Source: Streptomyces sp. DG1A-41
GTDB taxonomy: Bacteria > Actinomycetota > Actinomycetes > Streptomycetales > Streptomycetaceae
DNA length: 64,000 bases
Assembly: GCF_037055355.1 (NCBI RefSeq)
Contig: NZ_CP146350.1
Span: 6,347,001 to 6,411,000, forward strand
Reading direction: 5' to 3'
The stretch's first letter is position 1; the number at the start of each line of letters is the position of its first letter. Both the position numbers and the translations under genes were made by a program. Of the stretch, positions 34,258-41,318 are shown one piece after another. Under the pieces are notes generated by a model. The model made no database searches. It was given only the letters and a program-made list of their open reading frames with translations, and was not told the origin of the DNA.

Positions 34258-35148
34258 TCAGGGCCGGGCTGCCTCGTCCAGGCGTGCCCGTTCCTCCGCG
34301 CTGAGCAGCAGGTCCGCCGCGGCCGCCGAGTCCCTGGCCGTCTCCGGCCGGCTCGCCCCCGGGATCGGTACGACGGCGGGGGAGCGCGCCAGCAGCCAGG
34401 CCAGGCCGACCTGCTGGGGGCTGACACCGCGCTCCGCCGCGACCTCGTGGAAGGCGGCCAGGCGTTCCCCGCCCTCCGTGCGCGACGGCCCGTCCAGGGA
34501 GCTGCGGGCCAGCCCGCCCAGCGGACTCCACGGCAGGAAGGCCAACCCCAGTTCCGCGCACAGCCGTAGCTCCGGCTCGCTGTCCCGGATGGCGGGGGAG
34601 TACCGGTTCTGCACCGACACCAGCCTCTCGCCGAGGATCTCGCGCGCCCGGCGGATCTGGTCCGCGTCGGTGTTGGACAGCCCGGCGAGCCGGATCGTGC
34701 CCGCGTCGAGCAGTTCGCGCAGGGCGCCGACCGACTCCTCGAAGGGCACCTCCGGGTCCGGCTTGTGGAGTTGGTAGAGGCCGATCGCCTCCACACCGAG
34801 GCGCTCGCGGGAGGCCTCGGCGGCAGCCTTGAGGTGGTTCGGGGAGCCGTCCACCGTCCAGTCGCCGCCGGCCGGACGGCCGCGGCCGCCCTTCGTCGCC
34901 ACCAGCACGCCGGAGGTGTCGCCGCCGTACGTGGCGAGCGCGCGGGCCAACAGACGTTCGTTGTGGCCGGGCTCCGCGCCCGGCAGATGGTAGGAGTCGG
35001 CCGTGTCGAGGAGGGTCACGCCCGCGTCGAGCGCGGCGTGCACGGTGGCCAGGGAGCGCTCCTCGTCCGGCCGCCCCTCGATGGACAGCGGCATCGCTCC
35101 CAGCCCGACCGCGCTCACCCGCAGCCCGCCAAATGTCCTGTACCGCAT
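34258..35148 (-). CDS. Aldo/keto reductase
   Basis: A 296-residue NADPH-dependent oxidoreductase of the AKR TIM-barrel fold. The catalytic tetrad is visible: Asp and Tyr in L-L-D-T-A-D-S-Y, Lys in V-A-T-K-G-G, and His in Y-Q-L-H-K-P-D. The cofactor segment is I-P-G-A-S-R-P-E-T-A-R-D. The start M-R-Y-R-T-F-G-G-L is standard. It begins two bases after the epimerase stop on the same strand, so the two are one transcript. The substrate is unknown, probably an aldehyde or ketone. Confidence 0.95.
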   Translation of the reverse strand: MRYRTFGGLRVSAVGLGAMPLSIEGRPDEERSLATVHAALDAGVTLLDTADSYHLPGAEPGHNERLLARALATYGGDTSGVLVATKGGRGRPAGGDWTVDGSPNHLKAAAEASRERLGVEAIGLYQLHKPDPEVPFEESVGALRELLDAGTIRLAGLSNTDADQIRRAREILGERLVSVQNRYSPAIRDSEPELRLCAELGLAFLPWSPLGGLARSSLDGPSRTEGGERLAAFHEVAAERGVSPQQVGLAWLLARSPAVVPIPGASRPETARDSAAAADLLLSAEERARLDEAARP

Positions 35149-35149
35149 G

Positions 35150-36070
35150 TCAGTCGTCCTTCCCGAGCGTCTCGGCGACGGCATGCGGCAGCCACTGCCG
35201 GGCGTCGGTGAAGGTGAAGCCGAGCCCGGTGGCACGGGCGTTGTCCATGCCGTAGGAGCGACGGAAGGAGAACGGGGAGACCTCGCCGACCTCGACGGGC
35301 TCGAACACGGCCCGGCCGCCCGGGAGATGCGCGGCCACCGCCTCGCACAGCTCCTCGGTGGTCAGCGTCCCGTGCGAGGCGGCGTTGACCGGCCCGGTGA
35401 AGTCCTCGCCCGCCGCCCAGGCGAGGAACCGGGCGATCTCCTCGACGTACACGTACGTGGCGGGCCGGTTCCGGGCGGGCACGGCGATCGGCTCGCCGAT
35501 GCGGATCCGCTCGGCGTAGTGGGCCAGCCGCCCGGTGAAGTCGTCGGCCCCGCCCAGCACATGGGCCACCCGCACCGCCGCGTACGGCAACGCCGGGCCG
35601 TCGGCCGCGAGGACCGCCTCGGCCTGCCGCTTGCCCTCCCCGTAGCGGGCCTCCCGGAACGCCGGGTCGTCCCAGGGCAGCCCGAGGTCGACGGCGACCG
35701 TGGCCGGGTCGACGGCCGTCTCGCGCACGAGGGCGGGGGAGTCCTCGTACTCGTACACCTCGACCGTGGAGGTCAGCACATAGCGGCGGGTACGGCCGGA
35801 GAAGACGCGGCGGGCGAGTGCCGCCTGGTGGGGTGTGTAGCAGACCTGGTCGACGACGGCGTCGAAGACGCGCGAGCCGAGCGCGCCGGTCAGCGACCGC
35901 TCGTCGTCCCGGTCGGCAACCAGCTGCGCCACTCCGGCGGGCGGCGGGGACGAACCGCGGTTCAGCACGGTGACGCGGTGCCCTTCGGCGAGCAGCCGCG
36001 CGATCAGACGCTTTCCGACGTAACGGTTCCCGCCGATGACCAGGACTTCCAAAGCCTTTTCCATGACCAT
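35150..36070 (-). CDS. NAD-dependent epimerase/dehydratase (extended SDR)
   Basis: About 306 residues with an N-terminal Rossmann motif V-L-V-I-G-G-N-R-Y-V-G-K-R-L and an SDR core, including S-T-V-E-V-Y-E-Y. The canonical catalytic Y-x-x-x-K is probably replaced or shifted to R-Y-G-E-G-K-R-Q-A-E. It resembles atypical extended SDRs related to isoflavone reductase and mRNA-binding CSP41-type proteins. GGGAG lies four bases before ATG 36070; ATG 36064 is an alternative. It is divergent from an Lrp regulator only 39 bases away, which likely controls the epimerase-AKR pair. Confidence 0.9.
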   Translation of the reverse strand: MVMEKALEVLVIGGNRYVGKRLIARLLAEGHRVTVLNRGSSPPPAGVAQLVADRDDERSLTGALGSRVFDAVVDQVCYTPHQAALARRVFSGRTRRYVLTSTVEVYEYEDSPALVRETAVDPATVAVDLGLPWDDPAFREARYGEGKRQAEAVLAADGPALPYAAVRVAHVLGGADDFTGRLAHYAERIRIGEPIAVPARNRPATYVYVEEIARFLAWAAGEDFTGPVNAASHGTLTTEELCEAVAAHLPGGRAVFEPVEVGEVSPFSFRRSYGMDNARATGLGFTFTDARQWLPHAVAETLGKDD

Positions 36071-36109
36071 GATTCTCCCGGCGTACATCGACGTCCTGAA
36101 GGGGGAACC

Positions 36110-36619
36110 ATGGGAGTTCCGGCCGCCGTGCCGAAAGAACCACGGCATCTGCGCACCACCGCCGACGAAACCTCGGTGGTCTTCGACGCGCTGGACCGGC
36201 AGATCCTCGAGCTGCTGCAGACCGACGGCCGGATCAAGCTCAGCGAGCTGGGCCGCCGGGTCCGGCTGAGCCCGGCGGCGGTCACCGAGCGGGTGCGGCG
36301 ACTGGAGGCGGCCGGCGTGATCAGCGGCTACGGCGCTCACGTCGTACCGGCCCGGCTCGGCTACGGCATCCAGGCGTTCATCCGGGTCGACCCGCACGGC
36401 GGCTACAACCTCAAGCACCCCAGGACCCTGGAGCTGATCGAGCGGCCCGAGATCACCGAGGTGCACCACGTGGTCGGGGAGGACTGCTGGATCCTCAAGG
36501 TCGCCGTCCGGGACACCGTCCACCTGGAGGAGGTGCTGGAGGAGATCTCCGCGCTGGGCCGCACCACGACGTCGATCGTGCTGACCTCCCCGGTGGAGCG
36601 GAAACCGCTGTTGCCTTGA
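36110..36619 (+). CDS. Lrp/AsnC-family transcriptional regulator
   Basis: A 169-residue regulator. After a short tail the HTH is L-D-R-Q-I-L-E-L-L-Q-T-D-G-R-I-K-L-S-E-L-G-R-R-V and L-S-P-A-A-V-T-E-R-V-R-R-L-E-A-A-G-V-I. The RAM ligand domain (V-H-H-V-V-G-E-D-C-W-I-L-K-V-A-V-R) follows. GGGGGAA precedes ATG 36110. The 39-bp gap to the divergent epimerase suggests auto- and cross-regulation by an amino acid or related ligand. Its last codons overlap the palindrome upstream of the merR gene. Confidence 0.95.
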   Translation: MGVPAAVPKEPRHLRTTADETSVVFDALDRQILELLQTDGRIKLSELGRRVRLSPAAVTERVRRLEAAGVISGYGAHVVPARLGYGIQAFIRVDPHGGYNLKHPRTLELIERPEITEVHHVVGEDCWILKVAVRDTVHLEEVLEEISALGRTTTSIVLTSPVERKPLLP

Positions 36620-36633
36620 CGTCGGCGTCAAGG
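36614..36633. promoter_or_regulatory. 20-bp palindrome in front of the MerR gene
   Basis: Perfect eight-bp arms CCTTGACG and CGTCAAGG around TCGG, ending 15 bases before the MerR ATG and containing a TTGACG -35-like box. MerR activators bind such dyads between -35 and -10, so this is the likely autoregulatory site for the merR-trx operon. Confidence 0.7.
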
Positions 36634-36648
36634 ACTACGTTCGACCGT

Positions 36649-37062
36649 ATGCGAATCGGCGAGCTGGCCGCACGGGCCGGGACCACGACGCGGACGCTGC
36701 GGTACTACGAATCGCGCGGGCTGCTGCCCGCACGGCGTGAGGGCAACGGATACAGGACGTACGACGAGTGCGATCTCAAACTGCTGGAGCAGATCCGGAC
36801 CTTGCAAAACTTCGGGTTCGGCCTGGAGGAGACGCGGCCCTTCGTGGAGTGTCTGCGGGCCGGGCATCCCGAGGGCGACACCTGTCCGGCGTCACTCGCG
36901 GTCTACCGGCGCAAGCTGGACGAACTCGACTCCCTGATCGGTCAGCTGACGAGCGTGCGGGAGACGGTCGCCCGGCAGCTGGCGCGGGCCGAGCTGGCCG
37001 CCGAGGCGGAGGTTCCGGGAGGTCCGGAGCCTGCATGCGAGCTGGGAGGGCACACGTGGTGA
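36649..37062 (+). CDS. MerR-family transcriptional regulator
   Basis: A 137-residue activator: winged HTH M-R-I-G-E-L-A-A-R-A-G-T-T-T-R-T-L-R-Y-Y-E-S-R-G-L-L with the wing G-N-G-Y-R-T-Y-D-E. The dimer helix carries a conserved cysteine pair region (V-E-C-L-R-A-G-H-P-E-G-D-T-C-P). Two or three cysteines in the sensor end would suit thiol or metal sensing. The stop overlaps the thioredoxin start as GTGA. Pairing with thioredoxin suggests a redox-responsive operon. ATG 36649 seems close to leaderless. Confidence 0.93.
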   Translation: MRIGELAARAGTTTRTLRYYESRGLLPARREGNGYRTYDECDLKLLEQIRTLQNFGFGLEETRPFVECLRAGHPEGDTCPASLAVYRRKLDELDSLIGQLTSVRETVARQLARAELAAEAEVPGGPEPACELGGHTW

Positions 37063-37373
37063 CCGATGTGACGGACGCGGACTTCGAGGCGGAGGTGATC
37101 GGCGCCGACCTGCCGGTGCTGGTGGAGTTCACCGCCGACTGGTGTCCGCCCTGCCGGCAGATGGGGCCGGTGCTGAAGGCCCTCGCTTCCGAGGAGGGCG
37201 ACCGGCTGAAGGTGGTGCAGCTCGACGTGGACTCCAACCCGGAGACCACGAACGCATACAAGGTGCTGTCCATGCCGACGTTCATGGTGTTCCGCGGTGG
37301 CGAGCCCGTGAAGGCGATGGTGGGCGCGCGGGCCAAGCGGCGGCTGCTGGAGGAACTCGCCGACGTGCTGTAG
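37059..37373 (+). CDS. Thioredoxin with W-C-P-P-C active site
   Basis: A 104-residue thioredoxin fold. The active site is Cys29-Pro-Pro-Cys32 in F-T-A-D-W-C-P-P-C-R-Q, not the usual C-G-P-C, which is expected to alter redox potential. The cis-proline loop S-M-P-T-F-M-V-F is intact. GTG 37059 overlaps the MerR stop; GTG 37056 is an alternative, both behind GGGAGGG. From memory the same merR-trx pair occurs in S. coelicolor near helR and glgB. It likely reduces specific partners under control of the upstream MerR. A strong terminator follows. Confidence 0.93.
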   Translation: MTDVTDADFEAEVIGADLPVLVEFTADWCPPCRQMGPVLKALASEEGDRLKVVQLDVDSNPETTNAYKVLSMPTFMVFRGGEPVKAMVGARAKRRLLEELADVL

Positions 37374-37400
37374 GCGCCATCCCCGACAACGGGCCGGAAA

Positions 37401-37442
37401 CAAGGAAATCCCCCGAGCAATTGCGCTCGGGGGATTTCCTTG
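37401..37442. terminator. Strong hairpin terminator after the merR-trx operon
   Basis: Eighteen-bp perfect arms (CAAGGAAATCCCCCGAGC and complement) with a six-base loop, 27 bases after the thioredoxin stop. Confidence 0.95.
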
Positions 37443-37459
37443 CGTATATTTGTCTATTC

Positions 37460-37484
37460 GTGACTTCAAGTCGATTGAAGTCAC
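37460..37484. promoter_or_regulatory. 25-bp inverted repeat upstream of helR
   Basis: Ten-bp perfect arms GTGACTTCAA and TTGAAGTCAC around GTCGA, located 42 bases before the helR start and separated from the upstream terminator by 17 bases. It is a strong operator candidate. HelR-type genes in Streptomyces are known to be rifamycin-inducible through an inverted-repeat element; whether this is that element cannot be judged without the consensus. Confidence 0.75.
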
Positions 37485-37526
37485 AGTCAAGTTCAGCGAG
37501 CACAGTATATCCGGGCGGGAGCGGAA

Positions 37527-39797
37527 TTGTCAAACACCGAATTTCCGGACGATGAATTGCGACAGGAGCAGGAATTCATCGACGGGTTGTACGCGCGCGT
37601 GGACGCGCTGCGCGGCGACACCGAGACCTCCGTCACGGACGCGCTCGCGCAGGGCAACACCCCCATGCAGGCCAGACTGGAGCGGGACATCCTCGTGGCC
37701 GAGCGATCCGGGCTGCTCGCCGCGCTGAACGCGGTGGACGGTTCCCTGTGCTTCGGCCGGATCGACCTCACCTCGGGCGTGACCCATCACATCGGCCGCA
37801 TCGGCCTGCGCAGGGATGACGCCGAGCGCACACCGGTCCTGATCGACTGGCGTGCCGACGTCGCCCGCCCCTTCTACCTGGCCACCGGCCACACCCCGAT
37901 GGGGCTCAGGCGCCGGCGGCACATCGCCACCGACGGCCGCCGGGTCACCCACCTGCACGACGAGATCCTCGACCTCGGCGACCAGACCCGTACCGGTCAC
38001 GAGGACCCGTCGGGCGACGCCGTGCTGCTCGCCGCGCTCAACTCCGCGCGCACCGGCCGGATGAGCGACATCGTGCAGACCATCCAGGCCGACCAGGACC
38101 GCATCATCCGCGCCCCGCACCGCGGCGTGCTCGTGGTGGAGGGCGGCCCGGGCACCGGCAAGACGGCCGTCGCCCTGCACCGCGCCGCGTATCTGCTGTA
38201 CGAGCACCGGGAACTGCTCGCCAAGCGGGCGGTGCTGATCGTCGGTCCCAACCCGGCGTTCCTCGGCTACATCGGCGAGGTGCTGCCCTCCCTCGGTGAG
38301 ACCGGGGTGCTCCTCGCGACCGTCGGCGAGCTGTTCCCCGGGGTGAAGGCGACCGCCACCGACACGCCCGAGGCCGCCGCCGTGAAGGGCCGCGCCGAGA
38401 TGGCCGACGTCCTCGCCGAGGTCGTGCGCAGCCGGCAGGCGCTGCCCGATCCGGTGATCGCCATCGAGCACGAACGCGAAGTCCTCATGCTGGACGACGG
38501 TCTGGTGAACGTCGCCCGCGAGCGCACCCGCGCCGCCAAGCTGCCGCACAACGCGGCCCGCGAGCACTTCGAGGGGCACATCCTCAACACCCTCACCGAG
38601 CTGTACGCCGAGCGGATCGGCACCGACCCCTTCGACGGGTCCAGCCTGCTCGACCCCAGCGACATCACCCAGATCCGCGACGACCTCGCCGAGAACCCCG
38701 AGGTCTGGGCGGCCATCGACCGGCTGTGGCCGCTGCTGACCCCGCAGCGGCTCGTCGCCGACTTCCTCGCCGCGCCCGAGGAGTTCCTGCCCGCCGAGGA
38801 CGCCGAGGCCGTACGCCGCCCGGTCACCCGGCGCTGGACCGTCGCCGACGTGCCGCTGCTCGACGAGGCCGCCGAACTCCTCGGCGAGGACGACCGGCTG
38901 GCCCGGGAGCGCGCGCAGCGCGAGCGGGAGCGGCAGATCGCCTACGCACAGGGCGTGCTGGACGTGTCGTACGCGTCCCGGACCTACGAGTTCGAGGACA
39001 AGGAGGAGGACGACCCCGAGTCCTCCGAGGTGCTCTCCGCGCACGACATCATCGACGCCGAGCGGTTCGCCGAACGGCACGAGGAGGACGACCACCGCAG
39101 TGCCGCGGAGCGCGCCGCCGCCGACCGCACCTGGGCGTTCGGGCACATCATCGTGGACGAGGCGCAGGAGCTGTCGCCGATGGCGTGGCGGCTGCTGATG
39201 CGGCGCAGCCCCACCCGCTCGATGACCCTCGTCGGCGACCCCGCGCAGACGGCGGAGGCGGCAGGTGTCGGCTCCTGGTCGGGCATCCTCTCCCCGTACG
39301 TCGAGGACCGCTGGGAGCACACCCGGCTGGGCGTCAACTACCGCACCCCCGCCGAGATCATGGACGTCGCCGCGGCCGTGGTCCGCGCCGAGCACCCGGA
39401 GTTCGAGCCGCCGAGCTCGGTCCGCTCCACGGGCGTACGCCCCTGGGTGCGGGCCACCGACGACCTCCCCGGCGCGGTGGCCAAGGCGCTCGAGGAACTC
39501 ACCCCGGCCGAGGGGCGGCTCGCGGTGATCGCCCCGCGCGACCTCCACCGCGGCCTCGCGGCCCGCCTGGACGGCGTGACGGCGGGCGCCGAACCCGACC
39601 TCACCCAGACGGTCGTCCTCCTCGACCCGCGCCAGGCCAAGGGCCTGGAGTTCGACTCCGTCCTCGTGGTCGAGCCCGGCCGCTACGGCACCAGTGACCT
39701 GTACGTCGCCCTGACCCGCGCCACCCAGCGGCTCGGCGTGCTGCACACCGGGGAGCTGCCGAAGGCACTGGCCGAGCACTTCGTGGAGGAGAGGTAA
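37527..39797 (+). CDS. helR: RNA polymerase recycling ATPase HelR/HelD
   Basis: A 756-residue SF1 helicase-like ATPase that displaces RNA polymerase from stalled or drug-bound complexes. The N-terminal coiled coil (E-F-P-D-D-E-L-R-Q-E-Q-E-F-I) enters the secondary channel in known HelD structures. Walker A is G206-G-P-G-T-G-K-T213, Walker B is H-I-I-V-D-E-A-Q-E-L-S-P, and motif III is L-V-G-D-P-A-Q-T. Actinobacterial members confer rifamycin tolerance. The start is TTG 37527 behind GGGAGCGG; no ATG fits. A 25-bp inverted repeat sits upstream. Confidence 0.93.
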   Translation: MSNTEFPDDELRQEQEFIDGLYARVDALRGDTETSVTDALAQGNTPMQARLERDILVAERSGLLAALNAVDGSLCFGRIDLTSGVTHHIGRIGLRRDDAERTPVLIDWRADVARPFYLATGHTPMGLRRRRHIATDGRRVTHLHDEILDLGDQTRTGHEDPSGDAVLLAALNSARTGRMSDIVQTIQADQDRIIRAPHRGVLVVEGGPGTGKTAVALHRAAYLLYEHRELLAKRAVLIVGPNPAFLGYIGEVLPSLGETGVLLATVGELFPGVKATATDTPEAAAVKGRAEMADVLAEVVRSRQALPDPVIAIEHEREVLMLDDGLVNVARERTRAAKLPHNAAREHFEGHILNTLTELYAERIGTDPFDGSSLLDPSDITQIRDDLAENPEVWAAIDRLWPLLTPQRLVADFLAAPEEFLPAEDAEAVRRPVTRRWTVADVPLLDEAAELLGEDDRLARERAQRERERQIAYAQGVLDVSYASRTYEFEDKEEDDPESSEVLSAHDIIDAERFAERHEEDDHRSAAERAAADRTWAFGHIIVDEAQELSPMAWRLLMRRSPTRSMTLVGDPAQTAEAAGVGSWSGILSPYVEDRWEHTRLGVNYRTPAEIMDVAAAVVRAEHPEFEPPSSVRSTGVRPWVRATDDLPGAVAKALEELTPAEGRLAVIAPRDLHRGLAARLDGVTAGAEPDLTQTVVLLDPRQAKGLEFDSVLVVEPGRYGTSDLYVALTRATQRLGVLHTGELPKALAEHFVEER

Positions 39798-39851
39798 CAG
39801 TTCGTGTCGTAGTCACTGCCTGTGCACGGCCGGTGCGGTAAGCGTTGCCGT

Positions 39852-41240
39852 ATGGAAGCCCAGCCCGCCGCGGCCGTGCCGGCCGACAGCCCGCTCCTCG
39901 GATCCCTGCCCGTCGAGCCGCTGCTCACCTCGGAGTTCGACGCCGACCCCGGCGCGGTGTACCGGCGGCTGCGCCGGCTGCACGGGCCCGTGGCACCGGT
40001 CGGGCTGATGGGCGTGCCCGTGTGGCTGGTGCTCGGCTACCGCGAGGTCCTCGACGTCCTGCGCAACGAGTGCCAGTGGCGGCGCGACATCCGCTACTGG
40101 CGGGCCCGCGCCCAGGGCGAACTGCCGTCCGGCTGGCCCCTGCTGGCCGGCTACCAGGTGCGGCAGACGATGTTCATGGACGACGAGGAGCACCGGGCCG
40201 CCCGCCAGACCCTGCACGCGGCGCTGCGTCCCTTCCAGGAGGCGCACGGCCCGCAGGGCTGGGAGCTGCGGGCGGCCGTCTCCCGCTACGCGGACGACCT
40301 CGTCGCGCTGCTGGCCGCCGAGTCCGGCACGGCCGGCTTCGCGGACCTGGGCGCCCAGTACACCCGGCCGCTGCTGCTCATGGTCACCACCAGGCTCTTC
40401 GGCTGCCCGGTGGGGCTGGGCGACGAACTGGTCATGGACCTGTGGCGGATGCTCGACGGCGGCCTGGGCGCCGAGCCCGCCACCGCCCGCGCCCTGGCGG
40501 CCTTCACCCGGCTCGCCGCCCACCGCCGGGCCCGCCCCGGCGACGACCTCACCTCGTACATGCTGCTGGCCGACCCGCACCTGTCCGACGAACAGCTCGG
40601 CCGGGAGCTGTTCATGAACGCGGTCTACCTCAACGACATCACCGGCAACATGGTCCTCAACACGCTGCTGGAGGTCATCCGGGGCAACGCCACCGTCCGC
40701 CGCGGACTGTCGGCGGGGCGGCCGGGCGAGACGGTCGACCGGGCCGCCCTCGCCAACCCGCCGGTCGCCAACATGTGCTTCCGCTTCGCCGCGCGGGACG
40801 TCCCGCTGGGCAACTACTGGATCCGGGCCGGGGACGCCGTCTCACCGTCCGCCGCTGCCGCCCACCAGGACCTCCTGGCGATCGGCACCTCCCACCTCGT
40901 CGACTCGGCCCTCAGGACCCGCTCACACCTGGGCTGGGGCGCCGGTCAGCACCAGTGCCCCGCCGCCGCGCGCGAACTCGCCGGTGTGCTCGTGACCCAC
41001 GCGGTGGGCCGGATCCTCGACCACGTCGCCACCCTGGAACTCACCCTGCCGCCCGACCAGTTGCCGTGGCGGACGGGTCCGGTGGTCCGGGGCCTGCGGC
41101 TGCTGCCGGTGCGCTACGAACTGAGCCGGTCCGCCCGCTCCGCACGGCCGCACCGGGGCGGTACCGGCCACGGCCCGGACCGCCAGGCCACGGGGCTGCT
41201 GACCGGGCTCAGGAGGCTGATGTCCAGGACCCAGGGGTAG
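39852..41240 (+). CDS. Cytochrome P450-like protein lacking ExxR (CYP157-like)
   Basis: A 462-residue P450-fold protein. The heme loop W-G-A-G-Q-H-Q-C-P keeps ligand Cys369. The K-helix E-x-x-R motif, normally universal, is absent; the region reads D-R-A-A-L-A-N-P-P-V-A-N-M-C-F-R-F. The I-helix is Y-L-N-D-I-T-G-N instead of A-G-x-x-T. Loss of ExxR is known in the Streptomyces CYP157 family, usually linked to conservon operons, but no conservon genes are adjacent here. The C-terminus (about 410-462) is basic and unstructured. It may be a non-oxidising heme protein. It converges on glgB, with a hairpin between. Confidence 0.88.
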   Translation: MEAQPAAAVPADSPLLGSLPVEPLLTSEFDADPGAVYRRLRRLHGPVAPVGLMGVPVWLVLGYREVLDVLRNECQWRRDIRYWRARAQGELPSGWPLLAGYQVRQTMFMDDEEHRAARQTLHAALRPFQEAHGPQGWELRAAVSRYADDLVALLAAESGTAGFADLGAQYTRPLLLMVTTRLFGCPVGLGDELVMDLWRMLDGGLGAEPATARALAAFTRLAAHRRARPGDDLTSYMLLADPHLSDEQLGRELFMNAVYLNDITGNMVLNTLLEVIRGNATVRRGLSAGRPGETVDRAALANPPVANMCFRFAARDVPLGNYWIRAGDAVSPSAAAAHQDLLAIGTSHLVDSALRTRSHLGWGAGQHQCPAAARELAGVLVTHAVGRILDHVATLELTLPPDQLPWRTGPVVRGLRLLPVRYELSRSARSARPHRGGTGHGPDRQATGLLTGLRRLMSRTQG

Positions 41241-41271
41241 CGCCCACCCTCCGATCCGCGCGGACCGACCG

Positions 41272-41303
41272 GCTGTGACGGAAGCCGCCGCTCCCGTCAC
41301 AGC
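41272..41303. terminator. Bidirectional hairpin between the P450 and glgB
   Basis: Ten-bp perfect arms GCTGTGACGG and CCGTCACAGC with a 12-base loop in the 78-bp gap between two convergent stops (41240, 41319). Confidence 0.85.
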
Positions 41304-41318
41304 GGTGTCCCAGGCCGC

